Shown piece by piece: positions 1-11,710 of a DNA stretch of 64,000 bases. The position numbers and the translations under genes are program-made. Under the pieces are notes generated by a model. That model was given only the letters and a program-made list of their open reading frames with translations. It did no database searches and was not told the DNA's origin. Position 1 is the stretch's first letter, and every line of letters begins with the position of its first letter. Origin of the DNA: Gymnopilus junonius (taxonomy: Eukaryota > Basidiomycota > Agaricomycetes > Agaricales > Galerinaceae); contig JADNYJ010000156.1 of assembly GCA_015501075.1 (NCBI GenBank), positions 26,877 through 90,876 on the forward strand. The letters run 5' to 3'.

Positions 1-1
1 C

Positions 2-468
2 GAATACGATCGAACGTGGTCAGGGGTTGTTGATCTGGAAGATGAGTTGGTATTAAGGAAGAAGGAGAAGAAAAAGGAGAAGGAGAAGGAGAAGGAGAGG
101 AAGAAGAAGAGATCTCCTTCGCTCACCCCCGCTCCTACTTCTCCTACTTCTCCTACTTCTCCTGCGCCTGAACTCAACAGCACGGACAGCGTGCACAGCG
201 TCAGTGCCGGTGATGAGAGGCCCATAACCAAGAAAGAGGAGTTTCCCAGTGCACGTATTGGTGGAGCGGGGGTGGTACGGGAAGCGGTGGGTTCCCTATG
301 ACCGGCTTCGCTGGTGCAGGATTTGGAGCAGGAGCAAGACCAGGAGGAGGGCCGAGGCGGACGACGATAGCAGCGAGAGACTTTGGCGCGTTCCTCGCTC
401 GACGGGGGGATGATGCTGATGCGGATGCTGATGAGGGTGAGGGTGAGGATGTTAGGGACGGGTTTTGA
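2..468 (+). CDS. 3' end of an unknown gene (partial)
   Basis: A reading frame enters from the left edge and runs through a Lys/Glu-rich charged stretch (about residues 15-35) and then a Ser/Pro/Thr segment with repeated TSP units. It meets a stop near 301. A Gly/Ala-rich tail in another frame, ending in an acidic DADADADEGEGED run, stops at 466-468. A phase-0 intron with a GTCAGT donor near 199 and a CAG acceptor near 250 would join the two, but this splice is inferred. No catalytic domain is visible, so function is unknown. The alternative is that the protein simply ends at 301. Confidence 0.35.
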
Positions 469-1639
469 GTGAGGTTAGTCCCTCATCGAAATTCAAGCTC
501 AAGCTTCACGTACTGGTGCTGCCGTTTGAGTGGTGGTGGTGCTGCTGCGGGTGGTACTGCTGCTGCTCGTCACCGATGTGAACTCACCCAGGTCTGCTGT
601 GCTTCAGCTTCGATCTGCCTTTGACTTTCAATGGGCCCCTTCAGCTCAACCATTCGGTCTTTTCAGAAATTGATATGGAATAAAGTAAAGTAAAGGGTCT
701 TGTGAGCAGCAGCAGCAGCAGCTCGTCCTCGTCCCTTTGTTCCCTTCCATACCATTGTGATTCTTTTTCTTTTCTTTTCTTTTCTTTTTTCCGTATTTCG
801 TTTACCTCTTATCCTATCCTTTTTTCTCTTCACACGGAACTCTATCCTCGCCTTACATCTCCCTTTCCCTCTCCCTCTCTCTTTCTTTTATCATTGTTCA
901 GAATTCGGATGTATGTTTCGGGTACTCTTGCTTATGCTTATACTTACTTAGACCTTTCTTTCTTTCTTTTTTTCCTTTTCGTCCTTCTTGTTAGCTTAGA
1001 CTTGGGAGTTACAGTTCCAATTCGCGTGACGATCCGTTCCCTTGAATTCGAATTTATGGCTTTTGATCCGTTATCCTGTTCACTCATTTTTTTGCTTGTT
1101 CCTTTTTGCTTGTTCCGTTTGCTTGTTCCTCTGCTTGTTCCTCTGCTTGTTCCTCTGCTCCTTCCGTTTGCTTATTCCTCTTTCTTTCGCTTTCCTGGAT
1201 ACCCCAGCTCCCACGTATATAGACGTGTACCCTAAAGCTTTTACAGTTACTTCTATGTGATGATCCCTCCATGATGATTAATGAATGATGATTTGTGACG
1301 ACCGCGACTTTTCTTCGATATTCGATGATTTAATTTGATTTTAGTTTGATTTTAGTTTGATTCCTTGTTGTATTCAGTTGATTTCTAGATGACTAGAGAA
1401 ATACACAAAGACGGACTGAATCTACAATATATTGCGTATCCGAGTCTTCGTGCTGCAAGATAGTTACCACATATGCTCAATTGCTATCGATGATCATTCC
1501 TATGTACTCTCGACTCAAACAGTTTTTCAGAACTCTCTTTGAGGTGTCAAATCCCTTGAATTCCATCGGTACGCTGTTTTATTCGTTTAGCTCATTTCGA
1601 GTATGTGAATGAACCAATAATGTACGATGTCCATTCCTC
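469..1639. other. Low-complexity 3' flank, no gene seen
   Basis: AGC/TCG trinucleotide runs near 703-735 are followed by several hundred bases of CT-rich sequence. Long open frames here are poly-Ser or poly-Leu/Phe artefacts of base composition. It reads as 3' UTR and intergenic DNA of the preceding gene. A direct repeat of a TTTTAGTTTGATT unit lies near 1335-1365. Confidence 0.5.
1092..1175. repeat. Short tandem repeat, about 12-nt unit (TGCTTGTTCCTC)
   Basis: Five to six imperfect copies of a TGCTTGTTCCTC-like unit lie head to tail inside the CT-rich flank. Microsatellite/minisatellite-type sequence with no sign of function. Confidence 0.7.
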
Positions 1640-3330
1640 CTCTGATGCGCCATGGGTGAACCAGTAATCTTGTACCTCAGATATGCCGGCTTGAAATCTT
1701 TAACTGGAACCTAACCATTAGTGTCCACGCTGATGATATTATCACGTAGAAACTGTATATCGTCATTTCTTTCCTCCCATTCTTTTCCTTCTTCCCGCCA
1801 GAGACGTTCCTCCTCCTCGGTAATATGTAAGGGACAAGGCTCGGTAGTAACTTGACGCCAAACATGTTGAAGATCTGTCAGATACACGCGCAACTAACCA
1901 GGATATATTTGATTTCAACCTCTCATCGGAAAGAAAAGAAAGAAAAGACGCACGATATGGAACATATGATTTCCAAGGTGAAGATGTGCTTTGAGCCAAA
2001 GCAACAAGTAGTCTCACCTTCTTATCTGTCAAAGCATGATAGTGTGCGGGAGAAATCTTTTCCATCTTTCCTCGGTAATACATTTCGCTGTTCTTTGCAA
2101 ACACGTCTTGTTTCACATCTTCGTGCTCCACTTCGGTCATGCCTTCAGCCTTTGCTGGGACTTCGACAATACTTAGACCAGGAGGAACCTCCTACGGAGT
2201 ATGATAAGCGACAACATGGGGAACACGAGCTTGCAGATATAAAGGAGCAGAATACGTGTTTTGCAAGTCAATAACGGATGTAATAACAACGCGGTCCTTG
2301 GCGAGTTCGTCACGAGAAATGAAGATGTTGCTTCCACTCAGGTCGTGATGCCAAAGAGTCGGTTGAATGAGTTCCGAAAAATCAGTTGGGGTGATGTATG
2401 GAATAATGGAATCGAAGAGCTTGAGGGTAGCCAGGTGTGCCGAAATACCACTAGACATGGCTGGATGGAACAGAGTGGGATGTACAGATTGCCTGCCTGC
2501 ATATAATCAAATCCATTCTTCTTCTTCTCGCTGACTCAACGCTATCAAATATTCTTGAGGGCTCTGCCCTGATACAAGGTTACTTAATCAGGAATTAGTT
2601 TGAGAGGAAGCTGGCGACTCACAGGGACCTCGACTGATAACCATGAAGGCACATTCATCTTTCCGGTCCATAGACTTTCCGATGGTGAATTTATCATGAA
2701 CAGGGATGGCCTCCATGTCAGGTTCGATGTCCTGGTGAAAGGAAATGCTCGCATAAGCTGGAAGACGGGTCTCTGGTGCCGCTTTCTCCAGTTTGACTAT
2801 TTCGTCAATGAGGTTCCGCTTGTGGCCGTCCGATAATTTGTGCCAGACTTTGTCAACTTCAATTCCAGGTGCTTTCTCTATAATTATGAACGGAGATTCG
2901 ACAGGGTGCCATTTAATATACGACCATGACAACGCCCGGGGAACAGGCCATCCTAAACGTTCGCGAGCACATTCCATAGTTGCCACCTCACTTGCAGTAA
3001 TGTAACCTGCAGGACCGACATTACGAGTTGGAAGACGAGCAATGACTTCCTTGTTGTTATCCAGAACCATTCAAAATACTTTGCTGTACGAACCCTCAGG
3101 CAGCTTGGACATCTGCACAACAGAGACAGAGTGAGCACCTTCCACAGCAGAGACGGCTCGCAGATTTCAGGGCATTGATGTTTGAAATGTAAATAAAGTT
3201 TTTCTGGTTCCTCAGATTCATTGTCTAACCCACGCCTGGTGGTGTGACGAAAGAAATAGGTGGAGTCTTCAGATGACGGTCGGGGGACTGGAGAACGCCA
3301 TATCCGAGGGGGGCGCAAAAAGAGAGTTGA
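1640..3330 (-). pseudogene. Phosphotransferase-family (APH/choline-kinase fold) pseudogene
   Basis: Conceptual translation follows the fungal phosphotransferase-enzyme family almost from end to end: EVIARLP with TASEVATM near the N-lobe, VPRALSW, IIIEKAPGIEV, the catalytic WHHDLSGSNIF (HxDxxxxN type), VIDLQ as the metal-binding Asp motif, then a C-terminal helical part. It is broken. In-frame stops lie at 3071-3073 (TGA after SKVF), 2507-2509 (TGA), 2192-2194 (TAG) and 1711-1713 (TAG, replacing Trp in a G-W-V motif), and the N-terminal part (3120-3220) needs at least two frame changes. The substitution stops argue for true decay rather than sequencing error. Catalytic residues are still recognisable, so inactivation is probably fairly recent. 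The substrate cannot be told; these fungal kinases are mostly uncharacterised. Confidence 0.85.
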
Positions 3331-3989
3331 GATGTGGAAGGTAATCTCCATAGGTAAGAAAGATGACGATGCATGGGATGAAGTCGAAAGGGAAACCCTT
3401 TCATGTCCTGATCTGGGAGCAGGCTTTTAGAGTGTGGCGGTAGCAGTCGTAAGGTCTCCCTACATGCCAAAAGTCATAATAGTAGGAGAAAAACAGACCT
3501 GGTCCTTTGAAGCAAGATATGGGATGGTGGTCGTTTCGGATTAAGCCTATGTTTATCTGCTTGATAGGAGTCATTGGACCGGAATATTGATGACTCAATT
3601 CAAATTACTCACTTTCTCACTGCCTCTCGTTGACAAGATATGTACTGATACAGGACGTTAACCTCCTGATTACAGGATGTAGGCTCTTGGTACGCAGACT
3701 CACCCTATGAGGTAAATATGTGGTCCGAGAAAAAAAATACCATCGAAGATGAAGCTTCTCCCAGCGCAGTTCGAAGCATGCGTAGCAAGCAGATGGATAC
3801 CCGCACCCGAGGAGAAGTTAACTCTTCGAGCGCTTAATGGAAGGTCCGTAAAATAGAGTAGAGTTTACCGAGAATTAAGGCCTTTGACTTTTTTGCGTCT
3901 CTGTATAAGACTGTCGAGTTTCACTCACCAGCATCAGTCCCCTTCTCACCTTCTACTCTGTCCAAACACCGTTCAAAATCGCATACACC
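3331..3989. other. Intergenic; promoter of the C2H2 gene
   Basis: No convincing coding signal. A TATAAG box sits at about 3904-3909, 80 bases before the C2H2 start codon, followed by a CT/CA-rich leader. Confidence 0.45.
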
Positions 3990-4363
3990 TTGTGCACGAT
4001 GCCTTACCAATGCATTGACTGCAGCAAGAGGTTTAACACATCAAAAGGGGGAGAACGACACTGCGATGCCCTGGGTCATCAATACATATTAGCGAAGTGT
4101 TATGAATGCGGTAGGGAGTTCGTCAATGCCAGAGCACTTGAGCAGGTACGTATGAAGCTCGATGAATCGCCTGAATCCACGGTAATAGAATTCGAAGCAT
4201 TTATCCTCGACTGTACATGGATATTGTACCATTTGCGAAAAGAGCTTTGGGAATAAATGGAGGTTGGAGCAGGTAAGATATTTATGTCCTGTTGACTTGT
4301 GGATATGACCTGACGTACGGGTGGTTTCCTCACTAGCATAACCGTGATACCAGAAGGCATTGA
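3990..4363 (+). CDS. Small three-finger C2H2-like zinc-finger protein
   Basis: Three exons (3990-4145, 4198-4272, 4337-4363) give an 85-residue protein made almost wholly of fingers: YQCIDCSKRF...H...H, AKCYECGREF...LEQ|H...H and YCTICEKSF...LEQ|H...H. Both introns are phase 0 and fall at the same place in successive fingers, directly after LEQ and before the first zinc-binding His. Small C2H2 proteins with similar fingers are common in Agaricomycetes and presumed to bind nucleic acid. An in-frame second Met at 3999 is an equally good start. TATA-like box about 80 bases upstream. No other domain is visible; the specific role is unknown. Confidence 0.72.
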
Positions 4364-5577
4364 TTTCCTGAGCAGACATTGCGGGCAGTGTAATTAACCA
4401 TAGCGGTGGATAGTACATATTTTCATACCGTCTCAATTTAACGTGTTATCCTGTAGATATAAGTTTTCATGCAACAATTCCTGACTAATTAGAAGCGGCA
4501 CAAAGAATAAATGAGGCAACGACTGGGCACTGGTAGGCTCGGAGGCAGAAAGTTATTCTTATTCATATTCTTTCGGCGTGCCCAAAGTGTGCTGAAGCTG
4601 AGTGTGGCACATTGGTCCCTGTATTATCTACTCAGAAACTCCATTGCTCTTGCGCTATAGTTGTGTCGAATTCCAAGGATATGGAAAGTGAGGAAAGGCA
4701 ACGAAGACGACAATACAACAAGAAACATGAGCCTGCCGTCGTAAGGCGAGCCGAAATACTCCCGAATGGAAAACCACCTAGAACAATTGCGACCATGGCG
4801 ATGCTACCCAGGTCCTATAGTCTTTGGAGTTGGTAAATTTCAAACCCAGAACAAGGCGATTCTAGTGAGACCGGCAAGCGATGAGTAATCGATAACACTT
4901 TGTCTTTGTTTCTGATTAAAGAATTGGTACTAGGATGATGGCCACAGCATCTGTCTTTTTCTTGCTTTTGAGATTCTGGGATAGTTCGTGACACCTAAAC
5001 GATAGAAACGGTTTTCAGAACAAGGAAAAGAAGTTCCCAACGAACACCAACACTGCTGCACGTTGGAGCGTACACACGAAAATATGCAGAGCGGAAATCC
5101 AGAAAGGCACGTTGCTACGTGTTTCGGCTGTGAAGCTATGCCCACAAAACGTGCGGATGCAACATTTTTCTTCGTCTCTAGTCCAAATACAGTGGACACA
5201 CACACAGACAATAAGGGTCAGATGATGGAAATTAAGCGGCGATATCCAAGATTTGGCGAAGATTGCGTGGCAATTTACGCCCCAAGCCTGGGTAAATATG
5301 TCAATCAAGTGATGAAAAAATAAAAACTTTTTGATTAAAATACATTGTTCGAGCGATTGAGACGAGTCATGCCTTGTAGTGCAGTAAAAGGCGTGAGGGA
5401 ACCCCCTTGAGGGGCATTCGAGTGGCGTGAACAACACGTTGCGCCGGAGTTATGGCTGGGTTTATAACAGGGGTGTGTGGACGGAATTCCCTTTCTTTCT
5501 TCGTCCCCCCGCACAATAACTTGCCCCTACCCACCATCCCACTCCGTCTTCAATCGACCAAATATCCCTCCGCTATT
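4364..5577. other. Intergenic with two weak open frames
   Basis: An open frame at about 4564-4836 (+) contains a Cys-rich CPKCAEAEC stretch and a basic segment, and might be a remnant of another zinc-finger gene. A second at 5063-5323 (+) has no recognisable motif. Neither has clear splice or start support. A TTTATAAC box lies near 5459 upstream of the next gene. Confidence 0.3.
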
Positions 5578-7736
5578 ATGAGCGACAATTACAGTTTCCC
5601 GTATCCTGATTACCTCCAGATGTCGTTTCAGACGGAAGGTAAACATCCAGCCGCAGTTTCCGTTATTCTGCGTTATTCACGCGTTATTGTCCAGCTCTTC
5701 AGGGCTTCGGAAACCAGCCTTTCTCCCCTATTGCGACCAGTGAGACTGCAGCAGACTTGTTCATTCCAAAGCGCTCACCACAATTGCTGTCTGTGGAGGA
5801 GCTGAGCCACGAACAGTCGACTAAGTCGGCGGCTGAGCAGAAACCACACACCATCCCTGCCGTCATCGACTACTCAGACCTCATCGAGGAATTCCAGAAT
5901 TATTGGCCGCTTTCGTCACCACCCTGTCCTGCTCCTTCCTCTCCCTCTTCTCCCTCTTCCCCTTCCTCACTGAGCGAGACCGAGCGAATAATGCTTGATA
6001 TTCTGAAAACGATGCGCGCTGTGGACAAAATCGAACAAGAAAAGAAGATCCTGACCTCGGCCATGCAAGCGCACGCTGCAATCCCCGGCGAGTACCCCAC
6101 TGAAGACAACTTCGGACCACTTCCCTATTTCTGGTCGTCTTCACCCTCGGTCTCATCCCCGTCGTACTGTCCTCCTCCGCTGTCGTCGCCTCCCTCCTCT
6201 GCTTCACCTTCCGCTTCCTTCCCTTTTGGATCGCCCGACAATAATTTTGATCAGCTTTCGTACTTGTCGTCGTCTTCTTCCTCTGGATCATCTCCGGCAC
6301 CCTCTTCTTCTCCCCCGTCATCGTCTCCTTCCTCTGGTTCTTACATTTCTTCCTCTGTCTCTGGATCGCCCCCGGCATCGGTATTTACGCCACCGCCGCA
6401 AACTGCACACTACATACCTCCTTCTTCCGGAACGATGAACCACGCCGATATGTTCATCCATCCCGGAACAATGCACGGTCCATTCTCCAACACTCATCAA
6501 CCAACTCACAACTTCGCTCCCCAACTTGCTCCCTCACACCTAACGAACTTAGGACATGGCTACACCACAGCTCCTCCAACCTTCATGCCGCAAGTTGAAT
6601 ACCAAATGGCGGGAACGTCCAGAATTACAACAACAACTATAATTACAGGGAGAATACCAACATGAGCGCCTACTCCACAGGATTCTACCCCCAGGACCCT
6701 AGAACAGGTACTTGCTTTCGCGCTGAACAAGTAAAATAAAGATGCTAATGACTTCTTTGACGTACTAGTCACCGCAAACTTCAATCAACATCAACATTAC
6801 CCTATCCCAGCTTCGCCCCCTCATCCAACATACCCCATCCCTCACCCAACGTACCAGTCTTCCTACTTCATCGCTCCAGAAAGAAATGAATACCAAAACT
6901 ACGACAACGCGCAGCCCCAAAATTCCGATCATCGTCGACTTCGATCATTGCGCCCTCAACCATCTGACATGCAGTCAGTGGCTGGTCACCATGCGGGCCC
7001 TTCCTCCTCCTCCTCCTCAGCCCAATACAACTACGGGGGATATAACATTTCACCACAGTCCCAGGGCCCTCCTCTTCGCCAAGCAGTCCCTCGACCGGAT
7101 AACAGACACCAACCGTATCCGAAGTCCAGGACCGAGGATCGGGGAAGGCGTGCCCAAGGCCAACCACTCCCCTCGCCAAGACGCAGGGGATCGCACACCC
7201 AGCACCAGACGACACACGGTTCCGTTCTCCACCATGGAGAGACGGAGCCGGACAATAACTTTAGATTTGACCGCCGCGACAGAGGCGGATCAGATTCACG
7301 CTCCAAAGAGTCCTTTGTCGAGCCAAATTATCCATACTCATCGCAGCCCGGTCAAAGGTAAGTCATACTAGGCTCCGCCTCTCGAGATCAGAGATTGAGA
7401 ATACCCTCACTTCATTACAGTGGGCCATCGCAATATACGAACGCACCACAGGAAGCACAGAGAGCCGCGCCCCACAGACGGCGCACCAGAGGACAAGGAT
7501 ACTGCGTGACATGGGAGGATGAGAACATGATCGTATTACCTCCAAGCGGCGACGAAGTTGAACATGAGCACAAAATCTTCAAAGCCAAGACCGGCGCAGT
7601 GATGAGGAACGAGCCTGCAGGAGGGGAATTTGTTACGGTCAGCGGGAGAGTTATGTGAGTGATTGAAATTTGGACAGTTTGCCTTCTAGATATACTGACA
7701 CTCGATGACCTCCTTTGTAGCCCTGACAAAGAGTAA
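5578..7736 (+). CDS. Unknown Ser/Pro-rich protein ('gene A')
   Basis: Five exons (5578-5638, 5695-6707, 6769-7357, 7421-7654, 7721-7736) with matching intron phases. The middle is long, disordered and rich in Ser/Pro, then Asn/Tyr/Gln/His. The conserved-looking part is the last 60 residues (GYCVTWEDENMIVL..., ending in GRVIPDKE). No known domain recognised. Within exon 2 the frame changes at about 6603-6607 in an AAA run. Restoring one base makes the total 1914 nt (637 aa), and the second frame then runs open into the next splice site. A decayed copy of its 3' end lies at 11265-11710, which supports exon 4 and the reading of the C-terminus. Possibly a regulatory or scaffold protein; function unknown. 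Confidence 0.6.
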
Positions 7737-8194
7737 CAGATAGAAGATGGCTGGGATCTGTTTCGAGACGAGTGGAGGAGGTGGATGGAAGACAAAATTT
7801 CTTCGCATCCATATCAGTATCGGTCCGTGGGAACATCGCCCAGGACGATCAGATGGTCTGTCTGCATGAGTAATCAACGTTTTCTTTTCTATCTTTTTCT
7901 TTCTATCTCGTGTACTTGTATCGTCCATTTCCCATTTCTCTTTCTTGTCGTCTTCTGTATCTAAATTTCTCTGAATTGTGCCCCCAAAAGAATTGTGCGT
8001 CATGCTTTGTCTTAGTTTTCTGTAAAATATCTAGTTCTCCTTGAATTTTATTCTTATACATCAGGTCATAAGCATGATATCAAAGTTGTGGTCGTTCAGG
8101 CTTCAGAAGGCGGACTTCAGGACCTGAGTAATGTCTCAACACACGTTTGCCAAGTTGCCAGTCAGAGGAGGTCGATTTAGACTCCGGTTGAATC
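7737..8194. other. 3' UTR and spacer
   Basis: T-rich 3' flank of gene A; no coding signal seen. Confidence 0.5.
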
Positions 8195-9670
8195 CTCTCC
8201 AGAGCTCGACGACGGCGACATCACCATTTGACATCAGCGTAGCTCCCAGGCTACGGCCACTTGGAACACCTTTCTAGCCACATCCACAGAGCCTGTCTCA
8301 ATACCCATGTCGAAGCCTCTAAAATCGAGCTAGCAAGCCACCTGCTCGCCGTCCATTACTATTTCTGATGCACAACGCCTAAAGCTCTAGTAGAATCTCA
8401 GTAAAACGTGGCATATGTTCAAGATAACGATGGGTGCGCCTACTGTCCTTTGCGGTCCTCAGCTACTACTGGAGCTCACTCACCGTCTCACCAAGCTCGA
8501 AGAGTATTGTTCTTGCACACCGCGGCCTAGATTTTGAGTCAGGGGAAACTTAGTCAGTGGGCCATATTTCTTGTTAGGGTGGGATATGCTTACAGGTGGT
8601 GCTTCATAGATTGAATCGATGTTAGCAAGGATTGAGGATACGACTACACAGTAGGATTTTGCCGCTGACGGATCTTTGGTTCTACCCGGGTAAGCTCGAA
8701 CTTTTGGCATTCTCAATTCGTCTCTTGATGATAGATATAGACCGCAGCCTGGCCAGATTGGCGTGCAAGGTGAAACGCTGGACTTATCGCTAGCATTATG
8801 TTCAACCTGTCCGACATAGACCTAGTCGCAACTGTGAGCACTAAATATTAATTCTTCATATTTCTACGTAATAACCCACCCCACGTCCTCCTAAGCCCAC
8901 CTCGTCGAAGCCTGCGTCTAGAAACTAATCCATCTATGCGCCATTCTCGCGGGGAATCATTCGTGCTGTCTCAACATCCTATCCGGCTCGACAATGTTCG
9001 CCTCCTTCCCTGCCTCCCTTCTGTTCGCCCCCTCCCTATCGTATCCTTCGCATGCTCCTGTTCCCTCCACATTCCGCTGCTTCTCTCATTCTCATTCGTA
9101 CCACGTTCCGGGAGGTGCAGACGGAGTACATGTATGTGCGCTGGAGGAGCACAAACTCCAGCTTGAGCAGTCGCTGTTCCCCACCCCTATGGTACTTGCA
9201 CCGTTGCATATCGTGCTCCTCGCGCCTCCTCAAATTTCTTGACACGGACGGTAACTGATATCGCTAACAAGGAAATCACGACAACCTCCTCGCGCTGTCT
9301 GCGTGTCAGTGCTTGTTATCCCTCCAGGTACGCTGGCAGCAGGTGCTTTCGAGGTGTGGCTCGTATATGGGGGTGAAGAACGAGTGGAAGGAAAATGGTT
9401 TCAGGACAACTTGCGTAGGTACATCGAATTGGGAACAATGGAAAAGGGTGGGTCGGATACTCAGGCTCTCGGTTAGTCCTTTTTTTCTTCCTCGTTGCTT
9501 TCTGGTGGCTGTATACCCGTATTAACGTTGATTTCCTTGTTTAGGTTGTCATATATATTGAGAGAACCTCACCAGTCCAAAGCCCAGTCAAGTGGGTCTG
9601 GAGGTGGAAAGTGGAATACAGGCAAGGGCTTTCAGGTCGGCATCAGCAACAATACCCAACCTATCACATT
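8195..9670 (+). pseudogene. Decayed, 3'-truncated copy of EXO70
   Basis: Collinear with the EXO70 gene at 13545: the promoter segment (GGCTACGGCCACTT block near 8250), the start region (ATG near 8308 with a stop eight codons later), the LARIED-type exon (8610-8690), the GQI...SDIDLVAT exon (8745-8835), the SFPASLL exon (9000-9120), the LSLQ..W.QVLSR exon (9290-9400) and the GxWxxGxGxQVG exon (9600-9660). Coding identity is interrupted by indels and stops throughout. Similarity ends near 9670, so roughly the last third of the gene is absent. Introns are retained, so this is a DNA-level duplication, not a retrocopy. It sits directly 3' of gene A, mirroring the order in the second block. Confidence 0.85.
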
Positions 9671-9844
9671 GATTATGACTCTAATACACGTCGACGGTAT
9701 AACTCCTCCCCAAACTCTCGTCACGTTACTGCCAGTGGGAAAAGCACGGCCAATCCATAAATAAACTTAAATGAACCAATCTTCTTCCTTGCTACTTACC
9801 ACCACAGTGACTCATCGAGTTGTTTACAAACTGTGTCCTTGAAT
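9671..9844. other. Spacer before the BTB gene
   Basis: Junction between truncated EXO70 copy and BTB gene. Nothing else recognised. Confidence 0.4.
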
Positions 9845-10905
9845 ATGCCGGACGAAGCGCTTAGTACGCCCATTGTCAACAATCAATGTCAGTGCATTCG
9901 ATTACTTGTTGGTCCTTTGACTCTGACCTGACTTCGACATGTTCAGTTAGCGCCCAAGACGCTGATATCACGATCCAATCATCAGACGATATCCTCTTCA
10001 AACTTCATCGATCTAGTCTCGCAGCTACTACAGGCGCATTCCCTGGTCCTGAGATTAACACCCAGGAAGAGATCGTACATCTCACTGAACCGGCCAAGGT
10101 GCTTGAAGTCATCTTCCAATATGTATATCCGCGAAGGCATCCGGACCTGAAAGACCTCGACTTTGACACTTTGTTACAAACTGCTGAAGCTGTAGAAAAG
10201 TACGAGGTTTTTGCGGCGATGAATACTTGTGAGTGGCGCCTCAGGTATGCTCGGATGGCTGAATCGTATTCGCGAAACATTTCTGATGACCTCTCGTGTT
10301 CGGCTGCAGTGAATTTCTTCCCGACCATGCAGCGGAGATACTTGCGTATTCGATAAAGCATGGTTATCCGGAATCCATTAATAAAGCTGGGCTTGTACTC
10401 AGTCGGACTCCGCACCTGGACGTCGTGCAAATATTACCGTCGCACGGTACGATATCTTTGGTAAGAGATGCTGCATTTATTAAATTGCAAAGAATTAAAT
10501 CATCTGCAAAGCTCAAATACCAGGGAACCCGGCAGAAAATATTTGATGATGCGGTCAGGTACGTTGAAAAACTCCCATCTGGTTCAAGATGCACCCTTCA
10601 AAGTCGGAAACATGGTAATCATCATCAATATCTCTTCGACCCTCATGTCTGCCCCTGTTGCCGTTTCTCTCTACTCTGTTGGATCACCAAACTTTCAAAA
10701 ATCAGAACCGTATCTTCTTTGAGAGATGCCATCGCAAGTCTAGCCCCTCAGTCAATGATGACACTATGGAAAATCCATGGTGCAGTGAGTGCCTCGGAAA
10801 AATATGTCAAGTTATCTTCCAGCAGTGAAGAAGATCCTTGAAGATGGTATCGCATCAGTTCCTCCTTTCACGGATTTCTTGAAAGCCGCTCCTTCTATTG
10901 CGTAG
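9845..10905 (+). CDS. BTB/POZ domain protein, paralog 1 (two frame breaks)
   Basis: Four exons: 9845-9887, 9947-10244, 10310-10460, 10512-10905. The N-terminal BTB part reads SAQDADITIQSSD...FKLHRSSL...GAFPGPEI and ends in VYPRRHPDL, followed by the family's C-terminal region with HAAEILAYSIKHGYP and a Cys-rich CPCC stretch. Such proteins usually mediate dimerisation and may act as cullin-3 adaptors; the target is unknown. The paralog at 23329 has the same exon phases, and exons 2 and 3 are exactly the same lengths (298 and 151 nt). In exon 4 the frame changes at about 10752 and 10824. Restoring one base at each gives 295 aa, the same length as the paralog, and recovers its C-terminal KKILE...PFT motif. 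As written, translation stops at 10841. Confidence 0.75.
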
Positions 10906-11264
10906 GTTAGTGTAAGCTTTCAGGTGTTCAGCGATGGATAGAGATCTGATAGTATAGTTCCAGTGATTCAACGAATCTAGGAGTGGGTAATAAATCTATG
11001 TACTGGATTATTTGGACGCGTTCATTCATTGGCCCTCGCTTTTTCTACATAATAATACACTATTTTGGCCTTATTTTCTTAGCCATCCAAAACACATGTG
11101 ACTGTCATCGCCTGCCTCGTGTTCGAACTTCGAAAGTACCTGTCAGACGGCTCCTTATTAACCACCACCCACTTAGAGAAATAGACCATAACCCATCAGT
11201 GGCCATGCAGTGCAGCAACGCCCCTCGCACACACGCAAGGGACCAATTTTTATCTTTTGCCTTC
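10906..11264. other. Spacer between BTB1 and the gene A remnant
   Basis: No coding signal recognised. It contains the 3' flank of the BTB gene and then diverged sequence leading into the gene A copy. Confidence 0.4.
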
Positions 11265-11710
11265 GGGGTAATGAACCCAACAGCAGAAAATAAGAGATTC
11301 TGCTCTCAATGTGGAGAGACGGAGCATGGTAGAAATCTGACCGCCACAACAGAGCTGGATCAGATTTATGCTCCAAAGAATCCTTCGTAGCCGCGTCTGT
11401 TACAGCTCAGTCAAAGCAAGTCATCCTAAGCCCGCCTCTCGAATCAAGATTGAAATCCATATATCACCTCGCTACAGAGGGCTGCAGAAAACACAGGCAG
11501 TCACCCCTACGGACATCGATCAAACCATGAGCAGAAAGCATTCAAAACCAAGACTGGTGTGGTGAATGAGTGAGCCTGCTGGAGGGGATTCATTTACAGT
11601 CAGCGTCTATTTTCAGCCCTCGCGAAGAGCAATAATGGAAAGATGGCTTGGCAGCCTCTCGAGATCAGGAACTGAAATCATAAATCAATTACAATGGGTC
11701 GACGAAAACC
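11265..11710 (+). pseudogene. Decayed 3' end of gene A (duplicate)
   Basis: From a GGAGAGACGGAGC block (11320) to GAAAGATGGCT (11645) the sequence tracks gene A 7230-7750, including the exon 3/4 segment, the CAAAGAATCC/CAAAGAGTCC motif and the terminal exon, with intron 4 almost wholly deleted. A second, shorter copy of the intron 3/exon 4 junction (CTCGAGATCAG...TACAATGGG) follows at 11659-11705. Stops and indels destroy the frame. Together with the EXO70 copies it marks the second block of a tandem duplication. Confidence 0.8.

Noticed and set aside
702..1235. 177-codon open frame, poly-Ser start then Phe/Leu-rich, membrane-protein-like
   Set aside because: Produced by AGC repeats and CT-rich DNA; overlapping frames are equally open and no motif or splice site supports it.
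1084..1272. Minus-strand frame with repeated EEQA units
   Set aside because: Reverse reading of the TGCTTGTTCCTC tandem repeat.
6886..7371. Second long frame overlapping gene A exon 3
   Set aside because: The alternative frame of the same exon fits the splice phases on both sides and the downstream C-terminus.
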